A DNA stretch of 64,000 nt, taken from positions 1-64,000 of the forward strand of contig CAMIYM010000001.1 in assembly GCA_946403085.1 (NCBI GenBank), in the 5' to 3' direction. Position numbers and translations under genes: made by a program. Shown here piece by piece: positions 9,270-19,146 of this stretch; the first letter of the stretch is position 1, and every line of letters begins with the position of its first letter. The notes beneath the pieces are model-generated. The model did not search any database. It saw only the letters and a program-made list of their open reading frames with translations, and was not told the origin of the DNA. Origin of the DNA: an uncultured Clostridia bacterium (GTDB lineage Bacteria; Bacillota; Clostridia; Saccharofermentanales; Saccharofermentanaceae).

Positions 9270-10007
9270 ATGTTGGAAGTCAAAAACGTAACTAAGCGTT
9301 ACGGCAAAAATGTTGCATGCAATGATGTATCTTTCACACTCGAACCCGGTTCGTTAACAGTGCTTCTCGGACCTAACGGTGCAGGTAAGAGTACGATCAT
9401 CAAATCGATCATCGGTTTCCTCAAGTATGACGGAACCATCACGGTAAACGGTATGAACAACAAGTCTGTCGGCGCGAGAAAAGTCTTAGGCTACATTCCT
9501 GAGATGCCTTCGCTCTATCCGACGCTTACCGTTATCGAACACATGGAATTTATCGCAAGAGCTTATAAGCTCACTAATTACAAGGACCGCATCAACATGC
9601 TCCTTGAGCGCTTTGAATTAGACGATAAGCGCAAGAAGTTCGGCGATGAGCTGTCCAAAGGAATGCAGCAGAAGTTAAATCTCTGCTTAGGTCTTTTGCC
9701 TGATCCCGATATCATTCTTCTTGATGAACCGCTGGTAGGACTTGATCCTCATGCCATCAAGGAATTGAAGAATTATATTGAAGAGATGCGCAAGGCTGGC
9801 AAGACTATGTTCATCAGCACCCACATCATCGACAGTGTCGATATGCTCTGGGACAGAACGATCATCATGCAGAACGGCCAGATCAAGGCGAATGTCACAA
9901 GAGCCGAAGTCGATCAGAGCGGCAAGTCTCTGGAAGACCTGTTCTTCGAAGTTACAGAAGGTATCGATAAATCTTCTGTCAGCGGTGAAGGAGAGCCTGA
10001 AGCATGA
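9270..10007 (+). CDS. ABC transporter ATP-binding protein
   Basis: 245 residues with the full ABC ATPase set: Walker A GPNGAGKST (34-42), signature LSKGMQQK, Walker B IILLDEPLVGLDP and the STHIID switch histidine. The start is the ATG preceded by GGGGG at 8 bases; an upstream in-frame TTG is part of that ribosome site. The gene overlaps the downstream permease by ATGA, so the two form one exporter unit. The acidic C-terminal tail after about residue 215 is typical of ATPases of drug or polymer exporters. The substrate cannot be told from sequence. Confidence 0.92.
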   Translation: MLEVKNVTKRYGKNVACNDVSFTLEPGSLTVLLGPNGAGKSTIIKSIIGFLKYDGTITVNGMNNKSVGARKVLGYIPEMPSLYPTLTVIEHMEFIARAYKLTNYKDRINMLLERFELDDKRKKFGDELSKGMQQKLNLCLGLLPDPDIILLDEPLVGLDPHAIKELKNYIEEMRKAGKTMFISTHIIDSVDMLWDRTIIMQNGQIKANVTRAEVDQSGKSLEDLFFEVTEGIDKSSVSGEGEPEA

Positions 10008-11698
10008 GACTTTTCTTTTATTACGTTACCCACTCGCTTTTTAACACGATTAAAAAGCTGATGAAGACATGGGTCGCTTTTATACTGATAGTCATGGTCT
10101 TTGGTATGGCCGTAGGATTTATTGCAAGCATTTTCGATAAGAATGATGACAGTGAATCCACTGAGCCTTCAGAAACAACGATCATCCAGACTGATGAAGG
10201 TCCGGGAGAAGAGATCTCTCTTCAGGAAGCAGCTTCCGGAAGGCTCGCAAAGTCGAAGATCGGCCAGATGATGCGTCAGTATGGCATCACAAAAGAGCAG
10301 GTGGTAGATCTCGCGATCTCTGCTGTGTTCCTTCTTATCCTTGCCACTAACATCCTGAATGCCCAGAACTCCAGTAAGATATTCATGCCTGCGGATGTGC
10401 CGATGCTGTTCTCATCGCCTCTGAAGCCGCAGTCGGTATTGATGTTCAGACTTATCTGCACGCTCGGATCCTCGCTTTTCGTCTCTCTTTTCATGCTGTT
10501 CCAGATCCCTAACCTGGTTATAAATGTCGGACTCAGCACATGGGGAGCAGTATCTCTTGTCATCGTATATGCATTGATACTTATCTTCAGCACTCTGGTG
10601 CAGGTCGTTTTCTACACGATCACATCAAAGATGAAGAACGGTGCAGGCAACATCAAGAATTTCCTTGCTGTGGTATACGGTGTCATCGCACTGGCTTTCC
10701 TTGCTTTTACAGTATTGACCAAGCAGCCGGTAGTCAGCGCCCTGTTCGCATTCTTTGCCGGCGCCAACACTCACTGGGTTCCTTTCTGGGGATGGCTCAG
10801 AGGTATTTCTTATTATGCATGCACAGGCAACAATGTAATGTCATTTGTTTATCTTGGCCTCTTCATCGCAGCTTGCGCTGTTCTTGTCCTCGTTATCTGG
10901 AAGATGAAGGCGGATTTCTATGAAGATGCCATGTTTGCTGCAGAGCATAAGGCAGAGCAGCTTGAAAGTGCCAGAAATGCTGCAAAGGGCGGCGTCATGG
11001 TCAGAGAAAAGGAGAGAAAGGGCAAGATCGAAAGAGAAGGCTTCCATTATGGAAGCGGTGCCAATGTCTTCCTTTACAAGGCGATCTTCAACAGATTCAG
11101 ATTTGCCAAGCTTAAGGTATTCTCCACAACCATGATCATCTATACGATCGTTGCCGGAGTAGCAGCTTACCTGTCCAGACAGTATCCTAATGGAGATGCT
11201 TTCTTCATCCCGGCTGCAATACTTGGCGTCATGGCTTTCTACAGAACGATCGGTGACCCGATAAGAGAGGATACCTCCAAGGACTTCTTTATCCTCATTC
11301 CTGAAAAGCCTCATAAGAAGCTTTTGTATTCTCTGCTCGGATGCCTTTCTGTTACGGCCATTGACCTTCTGGTACCAATTATCGTTGCAGCAGTCATTCT
11401 CCAGGCAAATCCTTTAGGCGTTATCGCTTGGTTCCTTTTCATACTGTCTATCAGCTTCTTTGCAACAGTAGTCGGAACACTTATCTCGCTCTCGCTTCCT
11501 AAGGATCAGGCGCAGACGATAGCTCTTATCGTACAGATGATGTTCTTATACTTCGGACTTACACCTTCCGCAGTTGCAGTCATCGTGGGAATACTTACAG
11601 GACACCTTATTCCGGCTGTAATGATCGGTGCTGTGATCAATGCTCTGACAGGTTTCCTTGTGTCGCTTGTCCTTCCTGCAGTACTCGGAAGAAAATAA
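10004..11698 (+). CDS. ABC exporter permease (putative ABC exporter family)
   Basis: 564 residues. An N-terminal membrane helix (about 20-40) is followed by an acidic extracytoplasmic loop rich in Asp, Glu, Ser and Thr, then about ten further hydrophobic segments. A charged cytoplasmic loop rich in Lys, Glu and Arg (about 305-350) splits the protein into two membrane halves. This layout fits the large putative ABC-exporter permeases of Bacillota. It partners the ATPase encoded just upstream, with a 4-base overlap. The cargo is unknown. A hairpin terminator follows within 30 bases. Confidence 0.8.
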   Translation: MRLFFYYVTHSLFNTIKKLMKTWVAFILIVMVFGMAVGFIASIFDKNDDSESTEPSETTIIQTDEGPGEEISLQEAASGRLAKSKIGQMMRQYGITKEQVVDLAISAVFLLILATNILNAQNSSKIFMPADVPMLFSSPLKPQSVLMFRLICTLGSSLFVSLFMLFQIPNLVINVGLSTWGAVSLVIVYALILIFSTLVQVVFYTITSKMKNGAGNIKNFLAVVYGVIALAFLAFTVLTKQPVVSALFAFFAGANTHWVPFWGWLRGISYYACTGNNVMSFVYLGLFIAACAVLVLVIWKMKADFYEDAMFAAEHKAEQLESARNAAKGGVMVREKERKGKIEREGFHYGSGANVFLYKAIFNRFRFAKLKVFSTTMIIYTIVAGVAAYLSRQYPNGDAFFIPAAILGVMAFYRTIGDPIREDTSKDFFILIPEKPHKKLLYSLLGCLSVTAIDLLVPIIVAAVILQANPLGVIAWFLFILSISFFATVVGTLISLSLPKDQAQTIALIVQMMFLYFGLTPSAVAVIVGILTGHLIPAVMIGAVINALTGFLVSLVLPAVLGRK

Positions 11699-11727
11699 CA
11701 GTAAAACAATAGGAATAACAGCCTGAA

Positions 11728-11759
11728 ATGCCCGTCTTTATTGATATATAGACGGGCAT
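11728..11759 (+). terminator. Rho-independent terminator after the ABC exporter pair
   Basis: ATGCCCGTCT pairs perfectly with AGACGGGCAT around a 12-base loop and is followed by an AT-rich run (CTATATATTTAATTTTG). It ends the two-gene exporter operon. Confidence 0.7.
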
Positions 11760-11790
11760 CTATATATTTAATTTTGTAATTTATTTTTGT

Positions 11791-11819
11791 TTTACATTTG
11801 CCTTTAATGACGATAAAAT
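11791..11819 (+). promoter_or_regulatory. Sigma-A-type promoter for the Na/Pi-like transporter
   Basis: TTTACA (11791-11796) and TAAAAT (11814-11819) are separated by exactly 17 bases. The start codon lies about 48 bases downstream of the -10 box. Confidence 0.65.
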
Positions 11820-11867
11820 ATATTCGGTTAATTTCGCGTTTTATTCGACATTGGAGCAGGAACATTT

Positions 11868-13619
11868 ATGGATATTTTCATGTTTGTAACCCTTTTCGGA
11901 GGCCTCGCATTCTTCCTTTACGGAATGAAGCTCTTATCTGATTCCCTTAAGAAGACTGCAGGCGGAAGACTTGAAAAACTTCTTAATAAAGCTACTGATA
12001 ACAAGTTCAAGGGTCTTACAATAGGTGCCATCATCACGATAGCCATCCAGTCATCCTCGGCAATGACTGTCATGCTGGTAGGTTTTGTTAACTCCGGCAT
12101 TATGGAACTGCCCCAGACCGTAGGCGTTATCTTCGGATCTGATATCGGAACCACACTTACCGCATGGATCCTGTCGCTTGCCGGCATTGATTCAGGTGAC
12201 AACATCGTATTAAAGCTTCTGAAGCCTTCCTGCTTCTCACTTATAGTCGCGCTCATCGGTATTATCCTCATCATGGCTGCCAAGAAGCAGAAGAACAAGG
12301 ATATCGGCTCTATGCTCCTGGGCTTTGCGATCCTCATGCAGGGCATGACCATGATGTCATCCTCAATGGAGCCTTTGAAGGAGATGGACAGCTTCGTATC
12401 CATCATGACAGCCTTCAAGAATCCTCTCTTAGGTGTTTTCTCCGGTGCGATCGTAACAGGTATCATCCAGAGCTCTGCAGCTGCCATCGGTATCCTGCAG
12501 TCGATCTCAATGACAGGCAAACTTACATACGGCATGGCTATCCCGCTCGTAATGGGTGCCAATATCGGTACATGTATGACAGCCATCCTCTCTTCCATCG
12601 GCGTTAACAGAGATGCTAAGAGAGTTACAGTAATCCACGTTGCCATTAAGCTCATCGGTACTGTCGTATGGCTTATCGTCTTCTACAGCGTAAATGCATT
12701 TGTTGATTTTAACTTCCTCGACAGCCCCGTTAATATCGTTGGTGTAGCTGCCATCCACTCAGTATTCAATATCGCTAACACGATCCTTCTTTTCCCTTTC
12801 TCCAAGCTTCTGGTCAAGATCGCTCATCTTATTGTCAAAGAGACAGCAGAGGAACAGGAATTCAAGCTCGACGAACGTCTCATGCTTACACCTGCAATCG
12901 CTGTAGGTGAGTGCCGCAAGATGATGATCAAGATGGTCGGCAAGGCAAAAGAAGGTCTTGATAAGTCAATGGACATGCTCAAGAACGGATACAATACCGC
13001 TGACTTCGACTTCATCAAGAAGAATGAGGAAAAGGTAGACGGATATGAGGACCTTTTGGGTTCCTACCTCATGAAACTCACGACCACACAGCACTTAAGT
13101 GTTGAAGACAAGAACAAGTCCTCCATGATCCTGCAGGCGATAGGAGAAGTGGAGCGAATCGCAGACCACGCCAACTATCTGTCGGATTCTGCCGAAGAAA
13201 TCGCCAATAAGCATCTGGACTTCTCTGATACTGCAAAAGAAGAACTCGCAAGAGTCATTCCTGCAGTTCACGACATATACACCATGGCCCTGGACTGCTA
13301 TCTCTCCAAGGATGCTGCCCATGCTGATGACATAGGACCCTTGAGGATCGTAATCAGTGAGATGTGCGACCAGTTCAAGTCCAACCACGTTGACAGACTT
13401 GCATCAGGTGTCTGCACTACTGAACAGGGATTCGTATTCAACGATATCCTCTACAGCTGCGTAAGAATCGCAGAGCACAGCCTTAACATTGCTGCTATTG
13501 CATACCGTTTCAAGTCTGCGGGTGCCAAGAATCCTGACACATACATGCATGACTTCAAACAGCGTAAGGACAAGGACGAAAAGAAGTATCAGGAATACTT
13601 AAAGAAGTATGGTGCATAA
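11868..13619 (+). CDS. Na/Pi cotransporter family protein with PhoU-like domain
   Basis: 583 residues. The first about 315 form the duplicated membrane core of the NptA/PNaS family, with the paired signature QSSSAMT near residue 63 and QSSAAAIG near 200, followed by GANIGTC-type glycine motifs (GSDIGTT, GANIGTC). The C-terminal about 240 residues are helical and PhoU-like (EVERIADHANYLSDSAEEI; VRIAEHSLNIA). Family members move phosphate with sodium, or act on phosphate signalling through PhoU. A TTTACA/TAAAAT promoter and a GGAGCAGGA ribosome site precede the ATG. The stop overlaps the glycerophosphodiesterase gene by 11 bases, suggesting joint use of phosphate released there. Confidence 0.9.
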   Translation: MDIFMFVTLFGGLAFFLYGMKLLSDSLKKTAGGRLEKLLNKATDNKFKGLTIGAIITIAIQSSSAMTVMLVGFVNSGIMELPQTVGVIFGSDIGTTLTAWILSLAGIDSGDNIVLKLLKPSCFSLIVALIGIILIMAAKKQKNKDIGSMLLGFAILMQGMTMMSSSMEPLKEMDSFVSIMTAFKNPLLGVFSGAIVTGIIQSSAAAIGILQSISMTGKLTYGMAIPLVMGANIGTCMTAILSSIGVNRDAKRVTVIHVAIKLIGTVVWLIVFYSVNAFVDFNFLDSPVNIVGVAAIHSVFNIANTILLFPFSKLLVKIAHLIVKETAEEQEFKLDERLMLTPAIAVGECRKMMIKMVGKAKEGLDKSMDMLKNGYNTADFDFIKKNEEKVDGYEDLLGSYLMKLTTTQHLSVEDKNKSSMILQAIGEVERIADHANYLSDSAEEIANKHLDFSDTAKEELARVIPAVHDIYTMALDCYLSKDAAHADDIGPLRIVISEMCDQFKSNHVDRLASGVCTTEQGFVFNDILYSCVRIAEHSLNIAAIAYRFKSAGAKNPDTYMHDFKQRKDKDEKKYQEYLKKYGA

Positions 13620-15480
13620 GATTGAGAAAAAGATCGCGGGTTTCTTCGCCGGTTTTTGGAAATTCTTAAAGAACATCTTTATCCTGTTCAAGCAGAACTT
13701 CAAAGAAGTGATGCTCTTCATGTTGATATGCTCCGTTTTCACGGCCATATCGACATCTATCCTTGAATCGCTTCTCATAAAGGCGATGATGAAGGTCAGC
13801 GGTGTGACTTATATCGTGCCTGCCAACTTAAGAAGCGTTATCGTTAATCCGGCATCGATAATATTGATCATTATCTTCCTGATACTGATAACACTATTCT
13901 CTCTTTTCGAGATCGCGGGACTGCTTCACGCATTCTCGATGGCGCAGGTAGGCCGTAACACCAACCTCACCAGCATGATAATGGCCGGTTTCCGCGCCTG
14001 CAAAAAGGCTCTGAATCCGAAGAACTGGCTTCTGATCTTATTCATCCTGGTACTTTTCCCGCTTACCAAGGTAATACCTCTTTCGACTTCGACATTTAAG
14101 GTTGTACTTCCGGGATTCGTTAACCAGACGATCGATTACACACAGAGTCTTCACATCCTCTATTACTGCATCTACTTAGTCCTCATTTGTTTTCTTACGG
14201 TATATATCTTTTCGATCAACAGCTTCGTTATGCAGAAGACAGATCTTATCAAGAGCTGCAGACAGTCGAGGATCCTCGGAAAAGGCCACTATATCGAGAC
14301 ATTCCTCACGCTGGGTCTGCTTACCGTACTTCTTAATTTTGTTATCAATTCTGTATCTTCGATCCTCGTTGTAAACGGAAATGAACTCATATCCTGGATA
14401 CAGAAGAACAGCAAGAATGTCGTATTGAAGTCAGAGGATGTCGGAACATATACATATGTTGTTAAGCAGATCCTTAAGAGCTTCCTGTCTCCTGCAGTAT
14501 ATAATGCGGCTCTGGCAGTGCTTTTCTACCGCCAGATAGACGAGAGGGATCTTCTCTTGACCCTTTCGAGAGATACGTTCAAGGCCAAAAAGCCCACCAA
14601 GAAATTCTTTATTCCTTTTATAACTGTGCTGTCGGTACTCGTGACAGTAGAGTCGGTCGTCCTGATCAACAAGTATTCCTATCTCATGGAAGACGTGGAC
14701 AGGCCTCTCGTATGTGCACACAGGGGAGACAATGTAAACGCACCTGAGAATGCGATGCCTGCATTTGAACTTGCGGCAAGCGAGAATCTCCAGTGGATAG
14801 AACTTGATGTTCACCAGACTTCAGATGGTGTCATCGTATGCAATCACGATTCCAGCATACAGAGGACCACAGGAGCAAATCTTTCCATTCACGATCACAC
14901 ATTTGAGGAACTGACTTCGTGTGAGTTCGGAAACTGGATGCCCGGCAACTACGAGCATGTAACGGTACCTTCACTTAAAGAAGCACTGACTTTTGCATAT
15001 GAGAACGGTCTTTATGTTCAGGTCGAGCTTAAAGGTCATTCTGATGATGTGAATTTTGAAGAGAATGTCCTTAAGGTAATTAACGAGACAGGAATGCACA
15101 ACCGTGTCATGGTAATCGCCCAGGATGCCAAGCGCATGCAGAGGATCAAGGAACTCGACCCGACGATAACAAAGGGTTACTGCGTATTTATCGCCCAGGG
15201 CAATATCTGGGATGTAAATTATACTGACAATATCTCAGTAGAAGAGTCGAATGTTACTCCTGAACTCGTGCGTCAGATGCATGCCAGGGGCAAGAAGGTA
15301 TTCTGCTGGACGGTCGATCTTGATGATACCGTGCAGTATCTTGTCAGCTGTGATGTCGATGTCATAGGAACAGATAATCCGATGCTCATAAGCAATGCTG
15401 TCGAAAAGGCTGACTGCTCAGGCGGTATATCGAGAATATTCCATATCTTTATGCATATCATCGCAGATATGGATAAGTGA
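13609..15480 (+). CDS. Membrane-anchored glycerophosphodiester phosphodiesterase
   Basis: 623 residues. The first about 350 hold several membrane helices, as in the GPDPase membrane domain. The GDPD catalytic barrel follows from about 367, with CAHRGD (H371), PEN, ELDVHQTSDG, NHD and VELKGH. The family cleaves glycerophosphodiesters (deacylated phospholipids, or lipoteichoic acid glycerophosphate) to glycerol-3-phosphate and an alcohol. Large membrane-fused GDPDs of Bacillota often act outside the cell on teichoic acid material, but topology cannot be fixed here. The ATG lies inside the end of the phosphate-transporter gene, with only a weak AAAGAAG site, so translational coupling is likely. 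Its TGA abuts the convergent YfcE gene with no base between. Confidence 0.9.
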   Translation: MVHKIEKKIAGFFAGFWKFLKNIFILFKQNFKEVMLFMLICSVFTAISTSILESLLIKAMMKVSGVTYIVPANLRSVIVNPASIILIIIFLILITLFSLFEIAGLLHAFSMAQVGRNTNLTSMIMAGFRACKKALNPKNWLLILFILVLFPLTKVIPLSTSTFKVVLPGFVNQTIDYTQSLHILYYCIYLVLICFLTVYIFSINSFVMQKTDLIKSCRQSRILGKGHYIETFLTLGLLTVLLNFVINSVSSILVVNGNELISWIQKNSKNVVLKSEDVGTYTYVVKQILKSFLSPAVYNAALAVLFYRQIDERDLLLTLSRDTFKAKKPTKKFFIPFITVLSVLVTVESVVLINKYSYLMEDVDRPLVCAHRGDNVNAPENAMPAFELAASENLQWIELDVHQTSDGVIVCNHDSSIQRTTGANLSIHDHTFEELTSCEFGNWMPGNYEHVTVPSLKEALTFAYENGLYVQVELKGHSDDVNFEENVLKVINETGMHNRVMVIAQDAKRMQRIKELDPTITKGYCVFIAQGNIWDVNYTDNISVEESNVTPELVRQMHARGKKVFCWTVDLDDTVQYLVSCDVDVIGTDNPMLISNAVEKADCSGGISRIFHIFMHIIADMDK

Positions 15481-16029
15481 TCAGTCTACGGTGCAATACT
15501 TTACATCGTATCTGCCGTCTTCTTCCATTTCCATTATCATGTAACCGCGCTTCGACCCGCCCCGGGGAAGTGTTATGGAGCCAGGATTCAATATGCGCGG
15601 ACCTGTCGCAGTGCCGAATCCTGATTCGTAATATCTGTTGTATTCCGAGACTGCATCACCGAAGCTGTCGTAGGGGACATGGGTGTGCCCGAACATGCAG
15701 ATATCGCAGCCGTTCTCCTCAGCGGTCAGTGACAGCGTCAGGAGGCCGTAGTTTACCCTCTGAAGATGACCGTGCGAGCAGTATATCTTATGGCCTTTGA
15801 GTGTGAATACTGCCTCATTCCTGACGATAGACGGGTCAGCATTATACGTGTCGCAGTTTCCCTTAACAAAGATGCAGGGAGTCTTCGGAGCACCGGCCCA
15901 GAGGGCGATCTCTGACTGGGAGTATTCCGAGTCACCAAGATGGATAAGCATGTCCGGCTTTTCCTTTAAGATAGCTGTTCTTATAGGACCGTTATTTCCG
16001 TGTGAATCACTAACGATAAGTATCTTCAT
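15481..16029 (-). CDS. YfcE/MJ0936-family metallophosphoesterase
   Basis: 182 residues with the full set of metallophosphoesterase motifs: SDSHGN at 7-12, HLGDSE, KGNCD, CSHGH and FGHTHVP, then NPGSITLPRGG near the end. This is the small YfcE/MJ0936 type, which hydrolyses phosphodiesters in the cytosol using two metal ions, usually Mn. The natural substrate is unknown for most members. It is followed 11 bases upstream by the FkbM gene on the same strand, so the two may be cotranscribed. It converges with the glycerophosphodiesterase gene with zero spacing. Confidence 0.92.
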   Translation of the reverse strand: MKILIVSDSHGNNGPIRTAILKEKPDMLIHLGDSEYSQSEIALWAGAPKTPCIFVKGNCDTYNADPSIVRNEAVFTLKGHKIYCSHGHLQRVNYGLLTLSLTAEENGCDICMFGHTHVPYDSFGDAVSEYNRYYESGFGTATGPRILNPGSITLPRGGSKRGYMIMEMEEDGRYDVKYCTVD

Positions 16030-16040
16030 GCCTTATCCTT

Positions 16041-17123
16041 TCAGATGAAGTAGAAATCAGTATCCCATCCGGGTATGCACCTGGTGTGACGCATATAGAT
16101 CTTATAATCGTCTCTTATCTCAAGCACTTTCTGAACGATGGCGAAAACATCCTCGCTTCTGTGATAGCATGCGATCTTCATGACGGGACGGTACTTCTGT
16201 ATCGTCTCTCTAGCGCCTTCTATAGCGTCAGATTCAGAGCCTTCGACATCGAACTTGATGAAGCTTACGTTATCAAGAGATAAGGAATCAACGGTAATGA
16301 CATCTATATCAACAGTGTTTTTAAGTTCAACATTGCTGGCAGATAAAGCTCTGGTGCCTCTTCCTCTGGAAGAAGATACCTTCTCGGTCCCGGTGGTCTT
16401 TCCTACAAGAGCATGGATGCATCTTATATCTGATCCGAGTTCTTTTGCGCACGCTTCAAGCTTCTTGAAAGAATGTCTTTCAGGTTCTACTGCAACAGCT
16501 GAAGTAAGGCAGGGGAGCCTCTCAAGATAACGCTTCAATGTATCTCCGTAATATGCACCGAGATCGACGAAGCATCCGCATCCGGCTTTTGCCAGGAGAG
16601 AGAACTCGCTGTCAGGATCTGACTCAGATTTTTCAAGATATGAGATATCGCCTGTGAGCTTATAATCCACATAGTTCGAAAAGCATTCGCGGGAAGCATC
16701 ATCTGAAAGTCTCTCTGATACCGCTTCTATGGATTCTTTATTCGCTTCATAAAATGAACGGGTAAAAAGATTATTGCCGTACACCGGAACATCAGGAACA
16801 TAAAGTTCTTTTTCCGATGCGATCCTGGCGACCAGGTCAAGGACTTCAGGTCTCGATGAGCCGAAGCAGACGAGGACGATGAAGTCTGAAGAACCGTACT
16901 TTTCGCAACATTCACTATACGAGATGACTTTAAAACCTCTGAACATTCTGTCCCTGACAAAACCATCGCTCGCGAAAACGGCGACGATAAGCTCTGACAG
17001 ACCGAGACGGTCCAGCACAGAGATTATCTTGTCAGCTCCGTCTCCCGTGCCATATAGAGCCAGCGGGCGGCGTTCTTTTGAAAGATATTCCCATAGGTCT
17101 TGTGATGCTCTGGAAGTGCTCAT
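16041..17123 (-). CDS. FkbM-family methyltransferase with N-terminal nucleotide-binding-like region
   Basis: 360 residues. About 165-345 match the FkbM SAM-dependent methyltransferase family: FVDLGAYYGDT (SAM loop), VAVEPE, then FIKFDVEGSESDAIEGA and a C-terminal RHTRC segment. The N-terminal about 100 residues contain LALYGTGDGADKI, a Rossmann-like turn seen in sugar or capsule-modifying FkbM proteins. Such enzymes O-methylate sugars or other small molecules; the acceptor is unknown. No Shine-Dalgarno sequence is seen before the ATG. Instead TATACT ends 7 bases upstream of it, so the message may be leaderless. Confidence 0.85.
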   Translation of the reverse strand: MSTSRASQDLWEYLSKERRPLALYGTGDGADKIISVLDRLGLSELIVAVFASDGFVRDRMFRGFKVISYSECCEKYGSSDFIVLVCFGSSRPEVLDLVARIASEKELYVPDVPVYGNNLFTRSFYEANKESIEAVSERLSDDASRECFSNYVDYKLTGDISYLEKSESDPDSEFSLLAKAGCGCFVDLGAYYGDTLKRYLERLPCLTSAVAVEPERHSFKKLEACAKELGSDIRCIHALVGKTTGTEKVSSSRGRGTRALSASNVELKNTVDIDVITVDSLSLDNVSFIKFDVEGSESDAIEGARETIQKYRPVMKIACYHRSEDVFAIVQKVLEIRDDYKIYMRHTRCIPGWDTDFYFI

Positions 17124-17239
17124 AGGAGTAAGTATAAGCCATAAATAAATTTTTTCGAGCTTATATGCAACAAATGATCTTCAAGAACTGTATTCAGGGT
17201 AAGAAACGGATTGATGCCGGATATATGGAGGAAAGATAA

Positions 17240-18322
17240 ATGAAAAAGAAAGTGATCATCGGAATCGTGGCAGGAGCACTTGCTATAGGTATAATCGGAA
17301 TTTCTGCCATTGGTTCTTATCTTAATAATGCTAAGGCAGCTGCAACTGATGTAAGAGAGCATACAAGTGAAGCCCAATATGTTGGTGAAGAAGTAGATGC
17401 TGTAATGGGAGATAACAGCAGAGGTTCTATAAACGCAGGTGCCACAGTGAAAAAGTCATTCGCTGCAGATTCCAATGCTGCACCTGAAGCACAGGCCGAG
17501 CAGGGTCCCAATGTGTCCAGCCAGGTTAATGTCGATCCCAATAAAGGCAGACTTCTCATAAGAACAGTTACCATAACTGCTGAGACAAAAGATTTCGGTA
17601 CTGTTGTAAACAATGTGAACAGCCAGGTAAAGGCATGCGGCGGTTATATCGAGAATTCCTCAATGCGCGGAACCGGAAATAACCATGATCTCCGTTCAGG
17701 AACATATGTGGTCCGTGTACCTGCAGATAAGCTCGACGAACTTATCGCTTCAGTCGGATCAAGCTGCACGGTAACATCTTCAAATGAGAATTCCTCAGAC
17801 GTAACACTCGAATATGTAGATACAAAATCAAGAGTTGAGTCTTTAAGAGTCGAGTACGATCAGCTCATGAAGATCTTGAGCGAGACAAAAGACCTCGATA
17901 ATATAATCGTTCTTCAGAAGAGACTTACTGAAGTCAGATACCAGATCGAGAGCAGCGAATCCAGGCTCAGAGTTCTTGAGAACCAGGTCCAGTATGCAAC
18001 TCTCCATCTCACATTGAAAGAAGTGCTTGAAGAGAAGGAAGTCGAAGAAGCTCACGTCGTAACTTACAGTGAAAGAGTCAAGGATCAGTTCAAGGATATG
18101 TGGGAAGGCACAGTCGAATTCTTCCAGGACTTCGGACTTGGTCTTATATCTGCGATCCCGATGCTGGTATTCCTTGCAATCGTTGCAGTTGTTGTCATCA
18201 TCATCGTCTCCTCAGTACGCAGAAAGAGAAGAAAGAATGAGCAGAAGATCCTTGCTGATGCAAAGGTTGAAGTAAAGGCTGAAAAAGATGATTCTTCCAA
18301 GGATGAGAAGAAGGACGCCTAA
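17240..18322 (+). CDS. DUF4349 membrane protein
   Basis: 360 residues. An N-terminal hydrophobic segment (about 5-27) acts as signal or anchor. A low-complexity Ala/Glu/Ser region follows. The conserved part (about 98-275) begins LLIRTVTITAETKDF and contains YIENSSMRG, YVVRVPADKLDELI and the Val/Glu-rich helices typical of DUF4349. A C-terminal membrane helix (about 300-325) is followed by a Lys/Arg/Glu-rich cytoplasmic tail. DUF4349 has no established function; members are often envelope proteins near stress or secretion genes. GGAGGAAAG stands 7 bases before the ATG. It is transcribed alone, divergent from the FkbM gene, with 107 bases of unremarkable sequence downstream. Confidence 0.85.
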   Translation: MKKKVIIGIVAGALAIGIIGISAIGSYLNNAKAAATDVREHTSEAQYVGEEVDAVMGDNSRGSINAGATVKKSFAADSNAAPEAQAEQGPNVSSQVNVDPNKGRLLIRTVTITAETKDFGTVVNNVNSQVKACGGYIENSSMRGTGNNHDLRSGTYVVRVPADKLDELIASVGSSCTVTSSNENSSDVTLEYVDTKSRVESLRVEYDQLMKILSETKDLDNIIVLQKRLTEVRYQIESSESRLRVLENQVQYATLHLTLKEVLEEKEVEEAHVVTYSERVKDQFKDMWEGTVEFFQDFGLGLISAIPMLVFLAIVAVVVIIIVSSVRRKRRKNEQKILADAKVEVKAEKDDSSKDEKKDA

Positions 18323-18429
18323 AAGGTAAATGGAATAAGTTTTACATATATGATCTGTAATCAGAATCTGAATTAAGGCCGTAGATTAAGGATAAAGGAA
18401 CAATAGGAACTAGTGGAATAAGTAAAGTT

Positions 18430-19146
18430 TCAGAATTCTAGTACAGAGAAATCACATCCGGCTGCGAAGTTCTCCCACCCCTCGGGACCTCCGCAGCCGA
18501 TGTTGTCATATACGGCACAAGTAAGGAAACCGCCTGATCCGGCGCCCTTCAAAGCCTGAGGAACATCATCGAAAACCAGAGCCCTGTCGGGTGTTATGAC
18601 GATTCCGGGTGCGGATATATATTCAGTCGCACGAAGGAAGATATCAGGTGAACTCTTGTCGATCCTGCCACCAAGATCTTCTAACGTGATAACGCAACCG
18701 AAGAGTTCTTTAATGCCTGTATGAATGAGCGCGGCATTGGCATTAGCGCGCGAAAGAGCTGTTGTTACGCTTAATGAGAAGCCCAGTCTTTTCGCTTCCA
18801 GGAGATACTCTTTGGCGCCTTTCTTAAGTTGTACTTCAGACTTATAGAATTCGTATACCATGGATTCCCATGTGGCGGCAACTTCCTGCCAGGTCATGGG
18901 AATGCGGTATTTCTCCTGTGTATATCTTGCTGCATCTTCTATCGACACTCGCTTAACGAATTCCGTGTATTCGGGAGTTACTTCATATCCGTAACGGCCT
19001 AAGAACTCCTTGTCGACATCGTGCCAGACGCTCATGGAATCAAGGAGCGTGCCGTCGAGATCGAAGATTAGAAGTTTAACGCCCTCTTTCGAGAGCGCTT
19101 TAAGATCGGGATAATTATCGAATCTCTTTATGGAACCCATGATCAT
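18430..19146 (-). CDS. HAD-superfamily phosphatase (beta-phosphoglucomutase-like)
   Basis: 238 residues. HAD motif I is FDLDGTLLDS (about 27-36), motif II is the Thr in SVTTALS, and motif III/IV is in SSPDIFL and LVFDDVPQAL. The helical cap between motifs I and II fits the beta-phosphoglucomutase/Gph-like class. Substrate is unknown. The start overlaps the tartrate dehydratase beta stop (ATGA), and an alternative ATG lies two codons downstream. Being third in the dehydratase operon suggests a role linked to that acid metabolism or to clean-up of a phosphorylated by-product; this is inference from position only. Confidence 0.88.
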   Translation of the reverse strand: MIMGSIKRFDNYPDLKALSKEGVKLLIFDLDGTLLDSMSVWHDVDKEFLGRYGYEVTPEYTEFVKRVSIEDAARYTQEKYRIPMTWQEVAATWESMVYEFYKSEVQLKKGAKEYLLEAKRLGFSLSVTTALSRANANAALIHTGIKELFGCVITLEDLGGRIDKSSPDIFLRATEYISAPGIVITPDRALVFDDVPQALKGAGSGGFLTCAVYDNIGCGGPEGWENFAAGCDFSVLEF

